A stretch of DNA of 64,000 bases from Riemerella anatipestifer (GCF_009670965.2 NZ_CP073239.1:2031204-2095203), one strand, 5' to 3'; shown: positions 1 to 7,816, counted from the first letter of the stretch. The notes: a model not told the origin generated them from the sequence alone. Made by a program: numbers and translations.

Positions 1-2
1 CA

Positions 3-638
3 CTTTCTGAAGGTATAGAATATCAGTTGGTAGAAAAACTAGAGAATTACGACGCTGTAATTGCCACAGGAAGTAATAACACAGCGAGGTATCTAGAATA
101 TTACTTTAAAAGCAAACCAAATATTATTCGTAAAAATAGAACTTCGGTGGCGGTTCTTTCGGGGAAAGAAACAGATAAAGAATTACAACTTTTAGCCGAA
201 GATATTTTTAGATATTTTGGTCTAGGTTGTCGCAATGTTACAAGGCTTTTCATTCCTCAAGATTTTAAATTAGAGCGTTTGTTTGAAAACTTTGTAGGGT
301 TTCAGGATATTATCAATCATCACAAATACGCCAACAATTACGACTATAACCGAGCGGTTTATCTCCTAAATCAAGAAAATTTTTGGGATAATAATTTTGT
401 GATGCTTAAAGAAGATACTCAACTTTTCAGTCCGCTTTCGGTAATTAACTTTAGCCGTTATGATAATCTTGCAGAGGTTGAGGCTTTCCTAAATGAAAAC
501 CACGAAAATATACAGTGCATTGTAAGTCATCTCTGTTTGAATAGAGGAGAAGTAGGCTTTGGTGAGGCTCAAACTCCTAGTTTGAATACTTATGCAGATG
601 ATATAGATACTATGGCTTTTCTAAGTGCCATAGACTAA
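3..638 (+). CDS. Acyl-CoA reductase, 3' part (cut by window edge)
   Basis: The reading frame is already open at the first bases, so the N-terminus lies outside the window; about 212 residues remain. Visible are the segment ATGSNNTARYLEYYF and a GLGCRNV segment whose Cys fits the thioester cysteine of the aldehyde-dehydrogenase-like LuxC/acyl-CoA reductase superfamily. The C-terminal part resembles the short acyl-CoA reductases common in Flavobacteriia, which reduce acyl-CoA to an aldehyde. Family assignment is by overall resemblance; the physiological substrate cannot be told. It ends 50 bp before the next gene. Confidence 0.7.
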   Translation, partial: LSEGIEYQLVEKLENYDAVIATGSNNTARYLEYYFKSKPNIIRKNRTSVAVLSGKETDKELQLLAEDIFRYFGLGCRNVTRLFIPQDFKLERLFENFVGFQDIINHHKYANNYDYNRAVYLLNQENFWDNNFVMLKEDTQLFSPLSVINFSRYDNLAEVEAFLNENHENIQCIVSHLCLNRGEVGFGEAQTPSLNTYADDIDTMAFLSAID

Positions 639-658
639 TGGGAATGAATTAAATTTGT

Positions 659-666
659 TATATTTG
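659..666 (+). promoter_or_regulatory. -7 promoter box for the Bax-inhibitor-like gene
   Basis: TATATTTG matches the Bacteroidota -7 consensus TAnnTTTG and lies 21 bp before the ATG at 688. A convincing -33 TTG at the right distance was not found, so this is a partial promoter call. Confidence 0.45.
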
Positions 667-687
667 TCAAAATTAAAAAACAATCTT

Positions 688-1380
688 ATGGAATATTCTA
701 ATGATTTACTAGTGGCACAGGCTACAGATGTTGAAAAAGCAACATTCTACAAGAAAACTTATACTCACTTAGCATTAGCGGTATTGGCTTTTGTGGTGGT
801 AGAGAGTCTTCTTATTAGTGTAGTCCCTGAAGAAACCATCATTTCTATGATTTCTCAGAAGTATATTTGGCTTTTGATATTAGGAGGCTTTTGGTTAGCT
901 TCTATTTTGGCGAACAAATGGACGCTTTCGCAAGATAAGGGTACGTAGTATATGGGCTTAGGGGTCTATGTATTGCTAGAGGCAGTTATTTTCTTACCGA
1001 TGATTTACATTGCAATGTTTTATAGCGACCCAACTCTAATACCGCAAGCGGCTATTATTACTTTAGCTTTGTTTGGTGGACTTACAGGAGTAGCGTTTAC
1101 CAGCAAAAGAGATTTTTCGTTCCTAAGAAATATCATTGTAGTGGGTGGTTTTGTAGCTTTAGGACTTATTGTAGCTGGAGCTCTTTTCGGGTTTAACCTT
1201 GGGCTTTGGTTCTCTGTAGGTATGGTACTTTTGGCATCAGCAAGTATCTTATACGAAACACAAAAACTACAATTTACTTATACCAAAGAGCAGTATGTAG
1301 GAGCTTCTCTACAACTGTTTGCCTCTGTAATGCTTCTGTTCTGGTATGTATTAAGAATTTTAATGTCTAGAAGAGATTAA
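688..1380 (+). pseudogene. Bax inhibitor-1/YccA family membrane protein, interrupted by in-frame amber codon
   Basis: Two open segments in the same frame together encode a 230-residue multi-pass protein of the Bax inhibitor-1/YccA (TMBIM) type. They are separated only by TAG at 946-948, in the context KGT-stop-YMGLGVYVLLEA. In relatives I would expect Gln at this place, so one CAG to TAG change explains it. Both sides keep good hydrophobic helices, so decay would be recent. The ATG at 688 is chosen because it follows a -7 box and gives the N-terminus MEYSNDLLVAQATDVEKATF. Members of this family are membrane channels or leak proteins. Alternatives are a sequencing error, amber suppression, or use of the downstream ATG at 952. 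Confidence 0.75.
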
Positions 1381-1402
1381 AAGTATTTTGCTTAAAAAAG
1401 AT

Positions 1403-1436
1403 AAAAAATCCTGAACCAAACAGTTCAGGATTTTTT
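1403..1436. terminator. Bidirectional hairpin terminator
   Basis: A 14-bp stem (AAAAAATCCTGAAC / GTTCAGGATTTTTT) with a 6-nt loop is followed by T residues. It sits between the convergent Bax-inhibitor-like gene and the coiled-coil gene and can serve both strands. Confidence 0.85.
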
Positions 1437-1452
1437 TTAGACTTCTTCAATT

Positions 1453-2112
1453 TTAACTTCTGACGAACTTGCCGATGCTTTCCAGCAGTTGTGGACGGTC
1501 GTCTAAGGCGATTTGGGCTACGGCGTAAAACTCCCGAACCCAATCAGAAAGGGTGGCAAAGGCTTTGTTTTTCTGTTGGGTGGCATCTTGGCTTTCGCCT
1601 TTTTCTTTTTCGTAAGCCGCACGGAGGGTTTCTACTTGTTGGATTTGTGCGATTTGAGCATCGACCACCGCTTTATTGATTTTGAATTTTTCTAACAGTG
1701 GTTGGGCTTCGCTGTGGCTTTGGGCTTGTTCGTAAAAGGTTTTGATTTCTTGCATTGCTTTGAGATAAGCGGCGGACAAACTGCCATCGAGGGCGAGGGT
1801 TTTCCAAAGTTCGTTTTTTTTCATTAGGGCGACTTTGGCTATTTTGCGGTGCTTGCTGTAGGTTTTCTTTAGAACATCAAAGGCGTCTGAAAACCGGGCA
1901 TAGGCTTCTTTTTCTTCGGCGGTTTCTTGTTGGTTTTGGTTGTAGAGTTGCTGGGTTTGGTCGAATAGGGCTTTGCCTTCGGCGATTTTGGTATCATCGT
2001 AGCCATAGTCTGCCAGTTCGGTTTTTAAATCTTGTACCTCGTCTAAATTGGCGAATAATACGCGGTAGTTTTCGAGGTACTGGAGTTCGGAAATTCTTTT
2101 TGCTCTGTTCAT
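1453..2112 (-). CDS. Helical coiled-coil protein of unknown function, paralogue of 56148-56843 (cassette A)
   Basis: The 219-residue product has no signal peptide or membrane segment. It is rich in Gln, Lys, Glu and Ala and should be almost entirely alpha-helical with coiled-coil stretches (about residues 45-110 and 140-185). It aligns along its length with the protein at 56148-56843: GYDDTK against GYTETK, a charged helix ending KTLALDG against AALELSG, and a shared C-terminal QLLESIGKFVRS against QHLEAMGIVVKR. I do not recognise a named function; it may belong to one of the Bacteroidota-specific domains of unknown function. The gene is visibly richer in GC than its neighbours. It is a single-gene unit bounded by a terminator and by a 21-bp tandem array starting about 70 bp upstream of its ATG. 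Confidence 0.8.
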   Translation of the reverse strand: MNRAKRISELQYLENYRVLFANLDEVQDLKTELADYGYDDTKIAEGKALFDQTQQLYNQNQQETAEEKEAYARFSDAFDVLKKTYSKHRKIAKVALMKKNELWKTLALDGSLSAAYLKAMQEIKTFYEQAQSHSEAQPLLEKFKINKAVVDAQIAQIQQVETLRAAYEKEKGESQDATQQKNKAFATLSDWVREFYAVAQIALDDRPQLLESIGKFVRS

Positions 2113-2180
2113 AGTAGTAAGATTTAGTGATTAATATTTAGTTTATTAAATTATTTTTAATTTTTCGCTCAAAAACCACT

Positions 2181-2390
2181 CATTCTTCTATCGCCCCGAG
2201 CCGTTTTCGTATTTTTCACCAACAATTTAGGTCGCCCATTATCATTCTTCTATCGCCCCGCGTCATTCTTGTATCGCCCACCAACTTTTTGGGTCGCCCC
2301 ACGCCGTTGGTCTATTGCCCCGAGCCTTTCTTGTTCTGCCCTTGCTTATTTTCGTATTGCCCACACCTATTTTTGAGTTGCCCTAAGTGG
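2181..2390. repeat. Degenerate 21-bp tandem array upstream of the coiled-coil gene (array A)
   Basis: On the plus strand GCCC recurs at 2193, 2234, 2255, 2276, 2296, 2317, 2338, 2359 and 2380, that is every 20-21 bp with one degenerate unit near 2214. Each GCCC is preceded by about 12 T-rich bases (for example CATTCTTCTATC) and followed by about 5 variable bases. A higher-order period of 62 bp (three units) is visible: 2181 onward matches 2243 onward, and a weaker third block starts near 2305. Read on the strand of the adjacent gene the units begin GGGC. No cas genes or fixed spacers are present. The rest of the gap 2113-2483 is AT-rich with nothing recognisable. Confidence 0.85.
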
Positions 2391-2483
2391 TTTTGATGGT
2401 TTGCGGGTTAAAGGTAATAATTTTTTTGGAAAGTTATAGCAATTAGTGTATTCTATATCTAGATTGAGTATCTGTTGGTTATT

Positions 2484-3260
2484 CTATTGAATTATTTTTT
2501 GATCTTTTAAAATGCTATAAGTTATTTTTTTTCTTATATCTGCCATTTTTATGTCATTCATATCCATATTCAATGCAAAAATCCAAATATTATTTTTTGT
2601 TTCTATATAACCTATATTCCAGCCTATATTGTTTCCCCAGCCTGTTTTTGAATGAATGATATAATGTTCTGTAGAGTCTGTAATCATTATTTTTTTTACG
2701 CTCTCTTGAATGTTTTTATCAAATGGTAATTTATTATTTATGAGTTTTTCAAGAAAAACAATTTGTTCATTTGCCGAAATAGCAAGAGTACCATCAAGCC
2801 AAAATTTGTCAATTTTACTCCCAATTTTCTTATTCCCATAGTTTGATTTTGTAAGCCATTTTTGCATTTCTTTTTGTCCCGTTCTACGAGCCAATTCTTG
2901 GTAAAACCATACACATGAAATAGGCAATGCGGATTTCATGGTTTGATCTTTATTCCAAGATTCATATCCTCGGTCTATTCCGTCCCATTGAATTGTGTCA
3001 TTTACATCTGTAACAGACAATACCTGTAATGCAATCATAGAGTTTAGAATTTTAAAGGTGGAAGCAGGTGTATATTTTTTATCACTTCTCTCTTGATTGT
3101 AAATTAGAGTTTCATTTGAATTTAACTTTTTTAGTACAAATGTCCCGTTTACATTATTATCTTTAAAAAAAGACTTCCAATTATTTTTACTCTTATTGTG
3201 ATGGCAACTAATGAATTCTATAAAAATCAAAATAACTGTGCCTACTATTTTTGTTTTCAT
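2484..3260 (-). CDS. blaOXA-like: Class D beta-lactamase (OXA type), lipoprotein
   Basis: The 258-residue product hydrolyses beta-lactams through an acyl-serine intermediate. Seen in order: a lipoprotein signal peptide with probable lipidated Cys19 (FISC), the active-site motif STFK at 67-70, SxV (SCV) at 115-117, YGN at 141-143, Trp154 near the carboxylated lysine pocket, and KTG at 205-207. All class D motifs are present, so it should be active. The ATG at 3260 is preferred over an upstream in-frame ATG because it starts a proper lipoprotein signal. OXA enzymes are known from Riemerella and other Bacteroidota; the exact variant cannot be named here. The gene is more AT-rich than its neighbours, with no insertion sequence or integron around it. 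Confidence 0.92.
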   Translation of the reverse strand: MKTKIVGTVILIFIEFISCHHNKSKNNWKSFFKDNNVNGTFVLKKLNSNETLIYNQERSDKKYTPASTFKILNSMIALQVLSVTDVNDTIQWDGIDRGYESWNKDQTMKSALPISCVWFYQELARRTGQKEMQKWLTKSNYGNKKIGSKIDKFWLDGTLAISANEQIVFLEKLINNKLPFDKNIQESVKKIMITDSTEHYIIHSKTGWGNNIGWNIGYIETKNNIWIFALNMDMNDIKMADIRKKITYSILKDQKIIQ

Positions 3261-3296
3261 ATTAAAGTCTATTTTTGAGAATACCAAGGACTTGTT

Positions 3297-3323
3297 TTTC
3301 TCTTATTGAGAAAAGCAAATATA
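3297..3323 (-). promoter_or_regulatory. -7 box and leader hairpin of the beta-lactamase gene
   Basis: On the minus strand TATATTTG (plus-strand 3316-3323) fits the -7 consensus. Just downstream the transcript could fold a short hairpin, TTTTCTC / GAGAAAA, before the start codon at 3260. The -33 box is not clear. A role of the hairpin is not shown. Confidence 0.4.
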
Positions 3324-3361
3324 CAACTTTTTTTGTAAGTAAGAGTATATTATTATTTACT

Positions 3362-3369
3362 TATTTTTG
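3362..3369 (+). promoter_or_regulatory. -7 promoter box for dgt
   Basis: TATTTTTG fits TAnnTTTG and lies 27 bp before the ATG at 3397. It faces away from the beta-lactamase promoter, so the two genes are transcribed divergently from this region. Confidence 0.45.
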
Positions 3370-3396
3370 CTTCCTAAATTATTTGCGTGTCTTAAT

Positions 3397-4752
3397 ATGG
3401 ATTTAAACCAACTTTTCACCAATCAAAGAACAGGTAACGACCCTAATACCAAAGTTTCTCGAAACGATTTCCAAAGGGATTATGATAGAATTATATTCTC
3501 TTCGGCTTTCAGAAGGTTGCAAAATAAAACGCAAGTGTTCCCATTGCCAGGGAGTGTTTTCGTGCATAATAGGCTTACGCATTCGTTGGAGGTTTCTTCT
3601 GTTGGGCGGAGTTTAGGAAGTCTAGCGGGAGCTTTCTTGGTGGAAACTTATAAGAACGATTTATCCGAAACAGCAAAACACTTCTATACTTATCAGCTAG
3701 GAGAGGTTATCGCAGCGGCTTGTCTTTGCCACGATATAGGTAACCCTGCTTTTGGACATTCGGGAGAAGATGCCATCGCAAGTTATTTCGCTAGAAATGA
3801 AAGTGAACTCAAACCTAAATTCGCACCGAATGAATGGGCAGATTTTATCAATTTTGAAGGAAATGCCAATGCGATAAGAGTGCTTACCAATAAGCAAGTA
3901 GGAAAGGAAAAAGGAGGCATTCAACTTACCCATACTACTTTAGCGAGTATCGCAAAGTATCCTTGTGAGGCGATAGCTAAAGATAAAAGTGTTCTGCACC
4001 GAAAGAAGTTTGGATTCTTCCAAAGCGAAAAAGAAACTTTTAAGCACATTGCCGAAAATACAGCGATGATACAGGAAACTCAAAATCCGTTAGGCTACAA
4101 AAGACACCCTTTTGTGTGGTTGGTAGAAGCGGCAGATGATATTTGCTACAATATCATAGATATGGAAGATGCCCATAGATTGGGGATTGTAAATACTTCG
4201 GATTGTAAAAATTTGTTTTATGATTTAATAAAATCCATAGAGATTGACACTAAAAAGATAGACCAAAAACTAAGTGTAATTACGGATAGTAACGAGCAAA
4301 TTTCTTATTTAAGAGCTAAAGTCATCAACTCTTTAATTAACAAGTCTATTGAAATATTTAAAGATAATGCGGTAGATTTATTAGAAGGGAATTTTGCTAG
4401 TTCGTTGCTTGGCATTTACCAAAAAGAAAATGATGCCCTCCAAAAGATAGAGAAATTTTCCGTTGAAAAAATATATAATCATAAGGCGGTAGTAGAGATT
4501 GAAAACGCGGGTTATAATGTAATGTATGAGTTGCTAAATCACTTTATTCCTTCGGCGGTTCTAGCCCCTTCGGAGCGAAAAGGTTATGATAAAAAGGCTC
4601 TTCAGCTAATTCCTAATCAGTTTAGGGTAGAGGAGGGAAGTGTGTATCAAAAAGTATTGGGCGTACTAGATTTTGTAAGCGGTATGACGGATAACTACGC
4701 CACCGACCTTTACCGAAAAATTAAAGGGATTGATATTGGTATGACGATGTAG
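3397..4752 (+). CDS. dgt: Deoxyguanosinetriphosphate triphosphohydrolase (dGTPase, HD family)
   Basis: The 451-residue cytoplasmic enzyme splits dGTP into deoxyguanosine and triphosphate. Seen: the N-terminal RNDFQRDYDRIIFSSAFRRL segment, the LTHSLEVSSVGR segment with the first metal-binding His, the HD motif CHDIGNPAFGHSGE, and the downstream EAADDICYNIID motif, all typical of the dGTPase branch of the HD superfamily. The length is usual for the long form. The ATG at 3397 is chosen because it follows a -7 box and gives the conserved start MDLNQLFTNQRTG; the longer frame begins upstream inside the promoter region. Confidence 0.92.
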   Translation: MDLNQLFTNQRTGNDPNTKVSRNDFQRDYDRIIFSSAFRRLQNKTQVFPLPGSVFVHNRLTHSLEVSSVGRSLGSLAGAFLVETYKNDLSETAKHFYTYQLGEVIAAACLCHDIGNPAFGHSGEDAIASYFARNESELKPKFAPNEWADFINFEGNANAIRVLTNKQVGKEKGGIQLTHTTLASIAKYPCEAIAKDKSVLHRKKFGFFQSEKETFKHIAENTAMIQETQNPLGYKRHPFVWLVEAADDICYNIIDMEDAHRLGIVNTSDCKNLFYDLIKSIEIDTKKIDQKLSVITDSNEQISYLRAKVINSLINKSIEIFKDNAVDLLEGNFASSLLGIYQKENDALQKIEKFSVEKIYNHKAVVEIENAGYNVMYELLNHFIPSAVLAPSERKGYDKKALQLIPNQFRVEEGSVYQKVLGVLDFVSGMTDNYATDLYRKIKGIDIGMTM

Positions 4753-4808
4753 TACGGTAATAATCCTAAAACTTATTTTGTATCTTTGCTTGGCAAAATA
4801 ATAAAAGT

Positions 4809-5108
4809 ATGGTAGAAACATTTGAAGACGACGCAACTAAAGACCCTTATCATTCGTTTAGAGAGAAACTAAATGAAGCCCACGATTTTCCTTCGGATTA
4901 TCTTTTTAAATTTATTTTCCCTAATGATAAGGCTAAACTTACAGAAATTTATCAGATTTTTGATAATACTCAAAACTCCATATCTACCAAGGAAAGCAAG
5001 AACGGTAAATATATCTCTGCCAGTATCCAAGCGTTTGTTCTAGATGCAAATCAGGTGATTAACCTTTATAAAGAAGTTCATAAGATAGAAGGCGTAATAA
5101 TGCTATAA
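4809..5108 (+). CDS. DUF493 family protein (YbeD-like)
   Basis: The 99-residue product has the compact alpha/beta pattern of DUF493/YbeD: YLFKFIFPNDKAKLTEI, a SxKESKNGKYISASIQ strand pair, and a C-terminal helix ending KIEGVIML. The family has an ACT-like fold and no firm biochemical role. It follows dgt by 56 bp in the same direction and could be cotranscribed with it. Confidence 0.8.
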   Translation: MVETFEDDATKDPYHSFREKLNEAHDFPSDYLFKFIFPNDKAKLTEIYQIFDNTQNSISTKESKNGKYISASIQAFVLDANQVINLYKEVHKIEGVIML

Positions 5109-5114
5109 ATCACG

Positions 5115-5155
5115 TTTAAAGTAAGAAAGGAATATTACTCCTTTCTTACTTTAAA
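5115..5155. terminator. Bidirectional hairpin terminator overlapping a coding end
   Basis: A perfect 17-bp stem (5115-5131 with 5139-5155) has a 7-nt loop. It lies between convergent genes, and its right arm contains the stop and last codons of the DUF4294 gene on the minus strand. Confidence 0.85.
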
Positions 5156-5845
5156 ATTTTTATGCCCTTCATAAGGTGCAAAATAACCTAGATTCCAATA
5201 AGATTGTAGTAGAGACTCTACAAATTCATCGTGTCTATTTCTGTATGGGTCGTAAGGTTCTTTTATATCTACATCAGCAATATTCCCCTTTACATTCCAC
5301 CAGAAAGCACTCCAGCCTCCTCTTAATTCTTTTATAATATCGTACACGCTCTTGCCTGTGGCTCTGTACATTAGTTTGGCAAAAATACGACCTTCGGAGG
5401 TGGTTAAATCTCTTAGTTTTTTTTCGTAGGCTTGTGCAAGTTCTTCTTGTTTAGCTTTTATGTATTTTCTTTTTTCAGATTTATCATCAAGACGAGAGGT
5501 GTAGTTATTTATTTCGTTATATTGTTCTAAAGCAGTGATAAATAAAGGGTAAACTCGGTTCAATTTTTTACTTAAAAAGAAATAATAATTTTTATCTAAC
5601 TGATTATTAAATCTAGGCTTGTTTGGAATAACTACTTCATCTAAAACGATTACTGTTTCGCCCTCAATTTCGTAGATTTTAGCTTGTTGTTTCGCATCGT
5701 AATAATAGTAATTTCCGTAGTCATCTTTCTTGAGTAATTCCTTTGGATATTGTGATAGCGCCTTTACAACAAGGGTATCCTTTTGTGCTTTAGACATAAA
5801 ACCGATACACAAAAAAATAATCAGTAGATTTATTTTAAAATTCAT
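5135..5845 (-). CDS. DUF4294 domain protein, exported
   Basis: The 236-residue product starts with a signal peptide (INLLIIFLCIGFMSKAQ) and continues with the DUF4294 pattern: a YEIEGETVIVLDEVVI strand region, a long charged helix around YIKAKQEELAQAYEKKLRDL, the segment EGRIFAKLMYRATGKS, and the motif GGWSAFWWN. The function is unknown; the family is typical of Bacteroidota envelopes. The start at 5845 is chosen because it begins the signal peptide, while an upstream in-frame ATG would add 13 residues ahead of it. The gene is divergent from the M42 peptidase gene. Confidence 0.8.
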   Translation of the reverse strand: MNFKINLLIIFLCIGFMSKAQKDTLVVKALSQYPKELLKKDDYGNYYYYDAKQQAKIYEIEGETVIVLDEVVIPNKPRFNNQLDKNYYFFLSKKLNRVYPLFITALEQYNEINNYTSRLDDKSEKRKYIKAKQEELAQAYEKKLRDLTTSEGRIFAKLMYRATGKSVYDIIKELRGGWSAFWWNVKGNIADVDIKEPYDPYRNRHDEFVESLLQSYWNLGYFAPYEGHKNFKVRKE

Positions 5846-5899
5846 TACTTTTACCTTCTCAAAATAAAAACTGTTTAATATCAAAAATTATTCCTTTTT

Positions 5900-6976
5900 A
5901 TGAAATTTGAAAAGAAATCTTTAAAATTTTTAGAACAATACCTTAATACAGCTTCTCCTACTGGATATGAACACGCTGGACAGAAACTATGGATGGATTA
6001 CATCAAGCCCTATGTAGATGAAGTAAGAACAGACCATTATGGGACAGCTTACGGAATCATCAATCCTGATGCATCGTTTAAAGTAGTTATAGAAGCTCAC
6101 GCTGATGAAATTTCTTGGTATGTTAATTATATTACTGAAGATGGACTTATCTATGTAATTAGAAATGGTGGTTCAGACCAAAGTATTGCTCCATCTAAAG
6201 TAGTGAATATACACGGAGAAAAAGGCATTGTAAAAGGTGTTTTTGGGTGGCCCGCAATACATACTAGAGCTAAACAGGAAGAGCCTGTACCTAAAATAGA
6301 AAATATCTTTATAGATTGTGGAGCTAAGTCTAAAGAGGAGGTAGAAAAAATGGGCATCTATGTTGGTTGTATGATTACTTACCCTGATACCTTTTTTGAA
6401 CTTAACGACCGCTATTTTGTCTGTCGTGCTTTGGATAATAGAATAGGCGGTTTTATGATAGCCGAAGTAGCTAGACTACTAAAAGAAAATAAAAATAAAC
6501 TGCCATTTGGATTGTATATTACCAATTCTGTACAGGAGGAAGTTGGGCTTTACGGTGCCGAAATGATAGCCAATACCATTAAACCTAATATCGCTATCGT
6601 AACCGATGTTACCCACGATACTACGACGCCTTTTATTGATAAGAAAAAAGAAGGAGAGCAAAAATGTGGCGATGGACCAGTGGTTTTCTTCGCTCCTAGT
6701 GTACATCATAACATTAGAACTCTAATTACAGATACCGCTAAAGCTAAAAAAATTCCTTTCCAAAGAGCAGCTTCTAGCCGTGTTACAGGGACAGATACTG
6801 ATGCTTTTGCTCATTCTAATGGTGGTGTACCGTCTGCACTTATTTCGCTTCCGTTAAGATATATGCATACTACGGTAGAGATGGTGGATAAAACTGATGT
6901 GCAAAATGTAATTAAACTCATTTATGAAACACTTCTTAAAATAACTCCTGAAATGGAACTGAAGTATCATAAGTAA
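5900..6976 (+). CDS. M42 family metallopeptidase (glutamyl/deblocking aminopeptidase type)
   Basis: The 358-residue cytoplasmic protein has the metal ligands of M42 in order: HxD in EAHADEISW, the Asp in CRALDNRIGG, the catalytic EE pair in VQEEVGLYGAE, the Asp in VTDVTHDT, and the C-terminal His in PLRYMHTTVEM. M42 enzymes form large tetrahedral assemblies that trim N-terminal residues from peptides. The length fits. The ATG lies 15 bp from the divergent DUF4294 start region, so both promoters share a very short space. Confidence 0.9.
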   Translation: MKFEKKSLKFLEQYLNTASPTGYEHAGQKLWMDYIKPYVDEVRTDHYGTAYGIINPDASFKVVIEAHADEISWYVNYITEDGLIYVIRNGGSDQSIAPSKVVNIHGEKGIVKGVFGWPAIHTRAKQEEPVPKIENIFIDCGAKSKEEVEKMGIYVGCMITYPDTFFELNDRYFVCRALDNRIGGFMIAEVARLLKENKNKLPFGLYITNSVQEEVGLYGAEMIANTIKPNIAIVTDVTHDTTTPFIDKKKEGEQKCGDGPVVFFAPSVHHNIRTLITDTAKAKKIPFQRAASSRVTGTDTDAFAHSNGGVPSALISLPLRYMHTTVEMVDKTDVQNVIKLIYETLLKITPEMELKYHK

Positions 6977-7026
6977 ATTTATTATTTATCATACATATGT
7001 AGTTTATCTGAAAAAATACCTAAATT

Positions 7027-7719
7027 ATGAATAATTTACAGCTATTAGAAAAATCGTGTTCTGAAATAACGGAACAGATAAAAAAAATAGGACAGGATAG
7101 AAATAGTAATTATGTAATAGATGGTATTATAAATCCCAAAAAATATATTAGCGCAAAATATAGATTACTGTGGATTTTAAAAGAAGCTAACTCCGAAATG
7201 GACTCGTGGAGTTATATAAAAAAATTTAAAGATAAAGATTGGTTATATCTTTGTGGTAAAAGTATCCCTACACTAAGGAGAATCATTTATGCTAGCTATG
7301 GAATATTGAGAGCTTGTGAATGGGGAGATATACCAGATGCAGGTAATGAAAAGGCTTTTGAACCACTAGAAGAAATAGCTTTGATAAATATAAAAAAAAT
7401 ACCAGGGCATGGTACATCTACTAGTAGCGAAATACAACAAGCATACTATGACTATAGAAGTATTTTAAAACAACAAATAGATTTATATGACGCAGATATT
7501 GTGATATTTGGAAATACAATGAACTACTTTTATAAGGAGGATTTTGAAGGTTTAGTACAAGCAGAAAAACAAATTACAGACTATAGAACTCATTTTTATG
7601 ATACAGGCAAAAAATTATATATACATGCTTGGCATCCAGCGGCAAGAGGCAGAGGATTTACTGACAAATCTTATGTGACAGATTTATTAGGAATTGTTAA
7701 AAACTGGAAAAAAGAATAA
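7027..7719 (+). CDS. Hypothetical protein, 230 residues; weak uracil-DNA-glycosylase-like look
   Basis: No signal peptide or membrane helix is seen. The segment RLLWILKEANSEMDSW near residue 50 and a late HPAARGRGF segment recall the first motif and the HP motif of the uracil-DNA glycosylase fold, but no diagnostic catalytic residue can be named. The gene is AT-rich and lacks obvious operon partners: 50 bp separate it from the M42 gene and about 110 bp from idi. I cannot assign a function; the glycosylase suggestion is weak. Confidence 0.6.
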   Translation: MNNLQLLEKSCSEITEQIKKIGQDRNSNYVIDGIINPKKYISAKYRLLWILKEANSEMDSWSYIKKFKDKDWLYLCGKSIPTLRRIIYASYGILRACEWGDIPDAGNEKAFEPLEEIALINIKKIPGHGTSTSSEIQQAYYDYRSILKQQIDLYDADIVIFGNTMNYFYKEDFEGLVQAEKQITDYRTHFYDTGKKLYIHAWHPAARGRGFTDKSYVTDLLGIVKNWKKE

Positions 7720-7816
7720 CCAAAACCAATTATCTCATTCAAATTTGTAACAGATAATATAATAAAATAGGAGAGAATTATTGTTTCCTGTGAGGAAAGA
7801 TATAAAAATAATATCT

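Noticed and set aside
655..1380. Frameshift in the Bax-inhibitor-like gene
   Set aside because: Both segments are in the same frame; a single TAG codon separates them, so no insertion or deletion is needed.
2181..2390. CRISPR array
   Set aside because: Units are 20-21 bp throughout with no constant-length unique spacers, the conserved part is only about 4 to 12 bp, and no cas gene is nearby. The same reasons apply to 55796-56047.
2142..2399. Open reading frame running through array A on the plus strand
   Set aside because: The frame is open for about 85 codons but has no plausible start codon after the preceding stop, and the 20-bp units break a constant seven-codon period, so coding is not supported.
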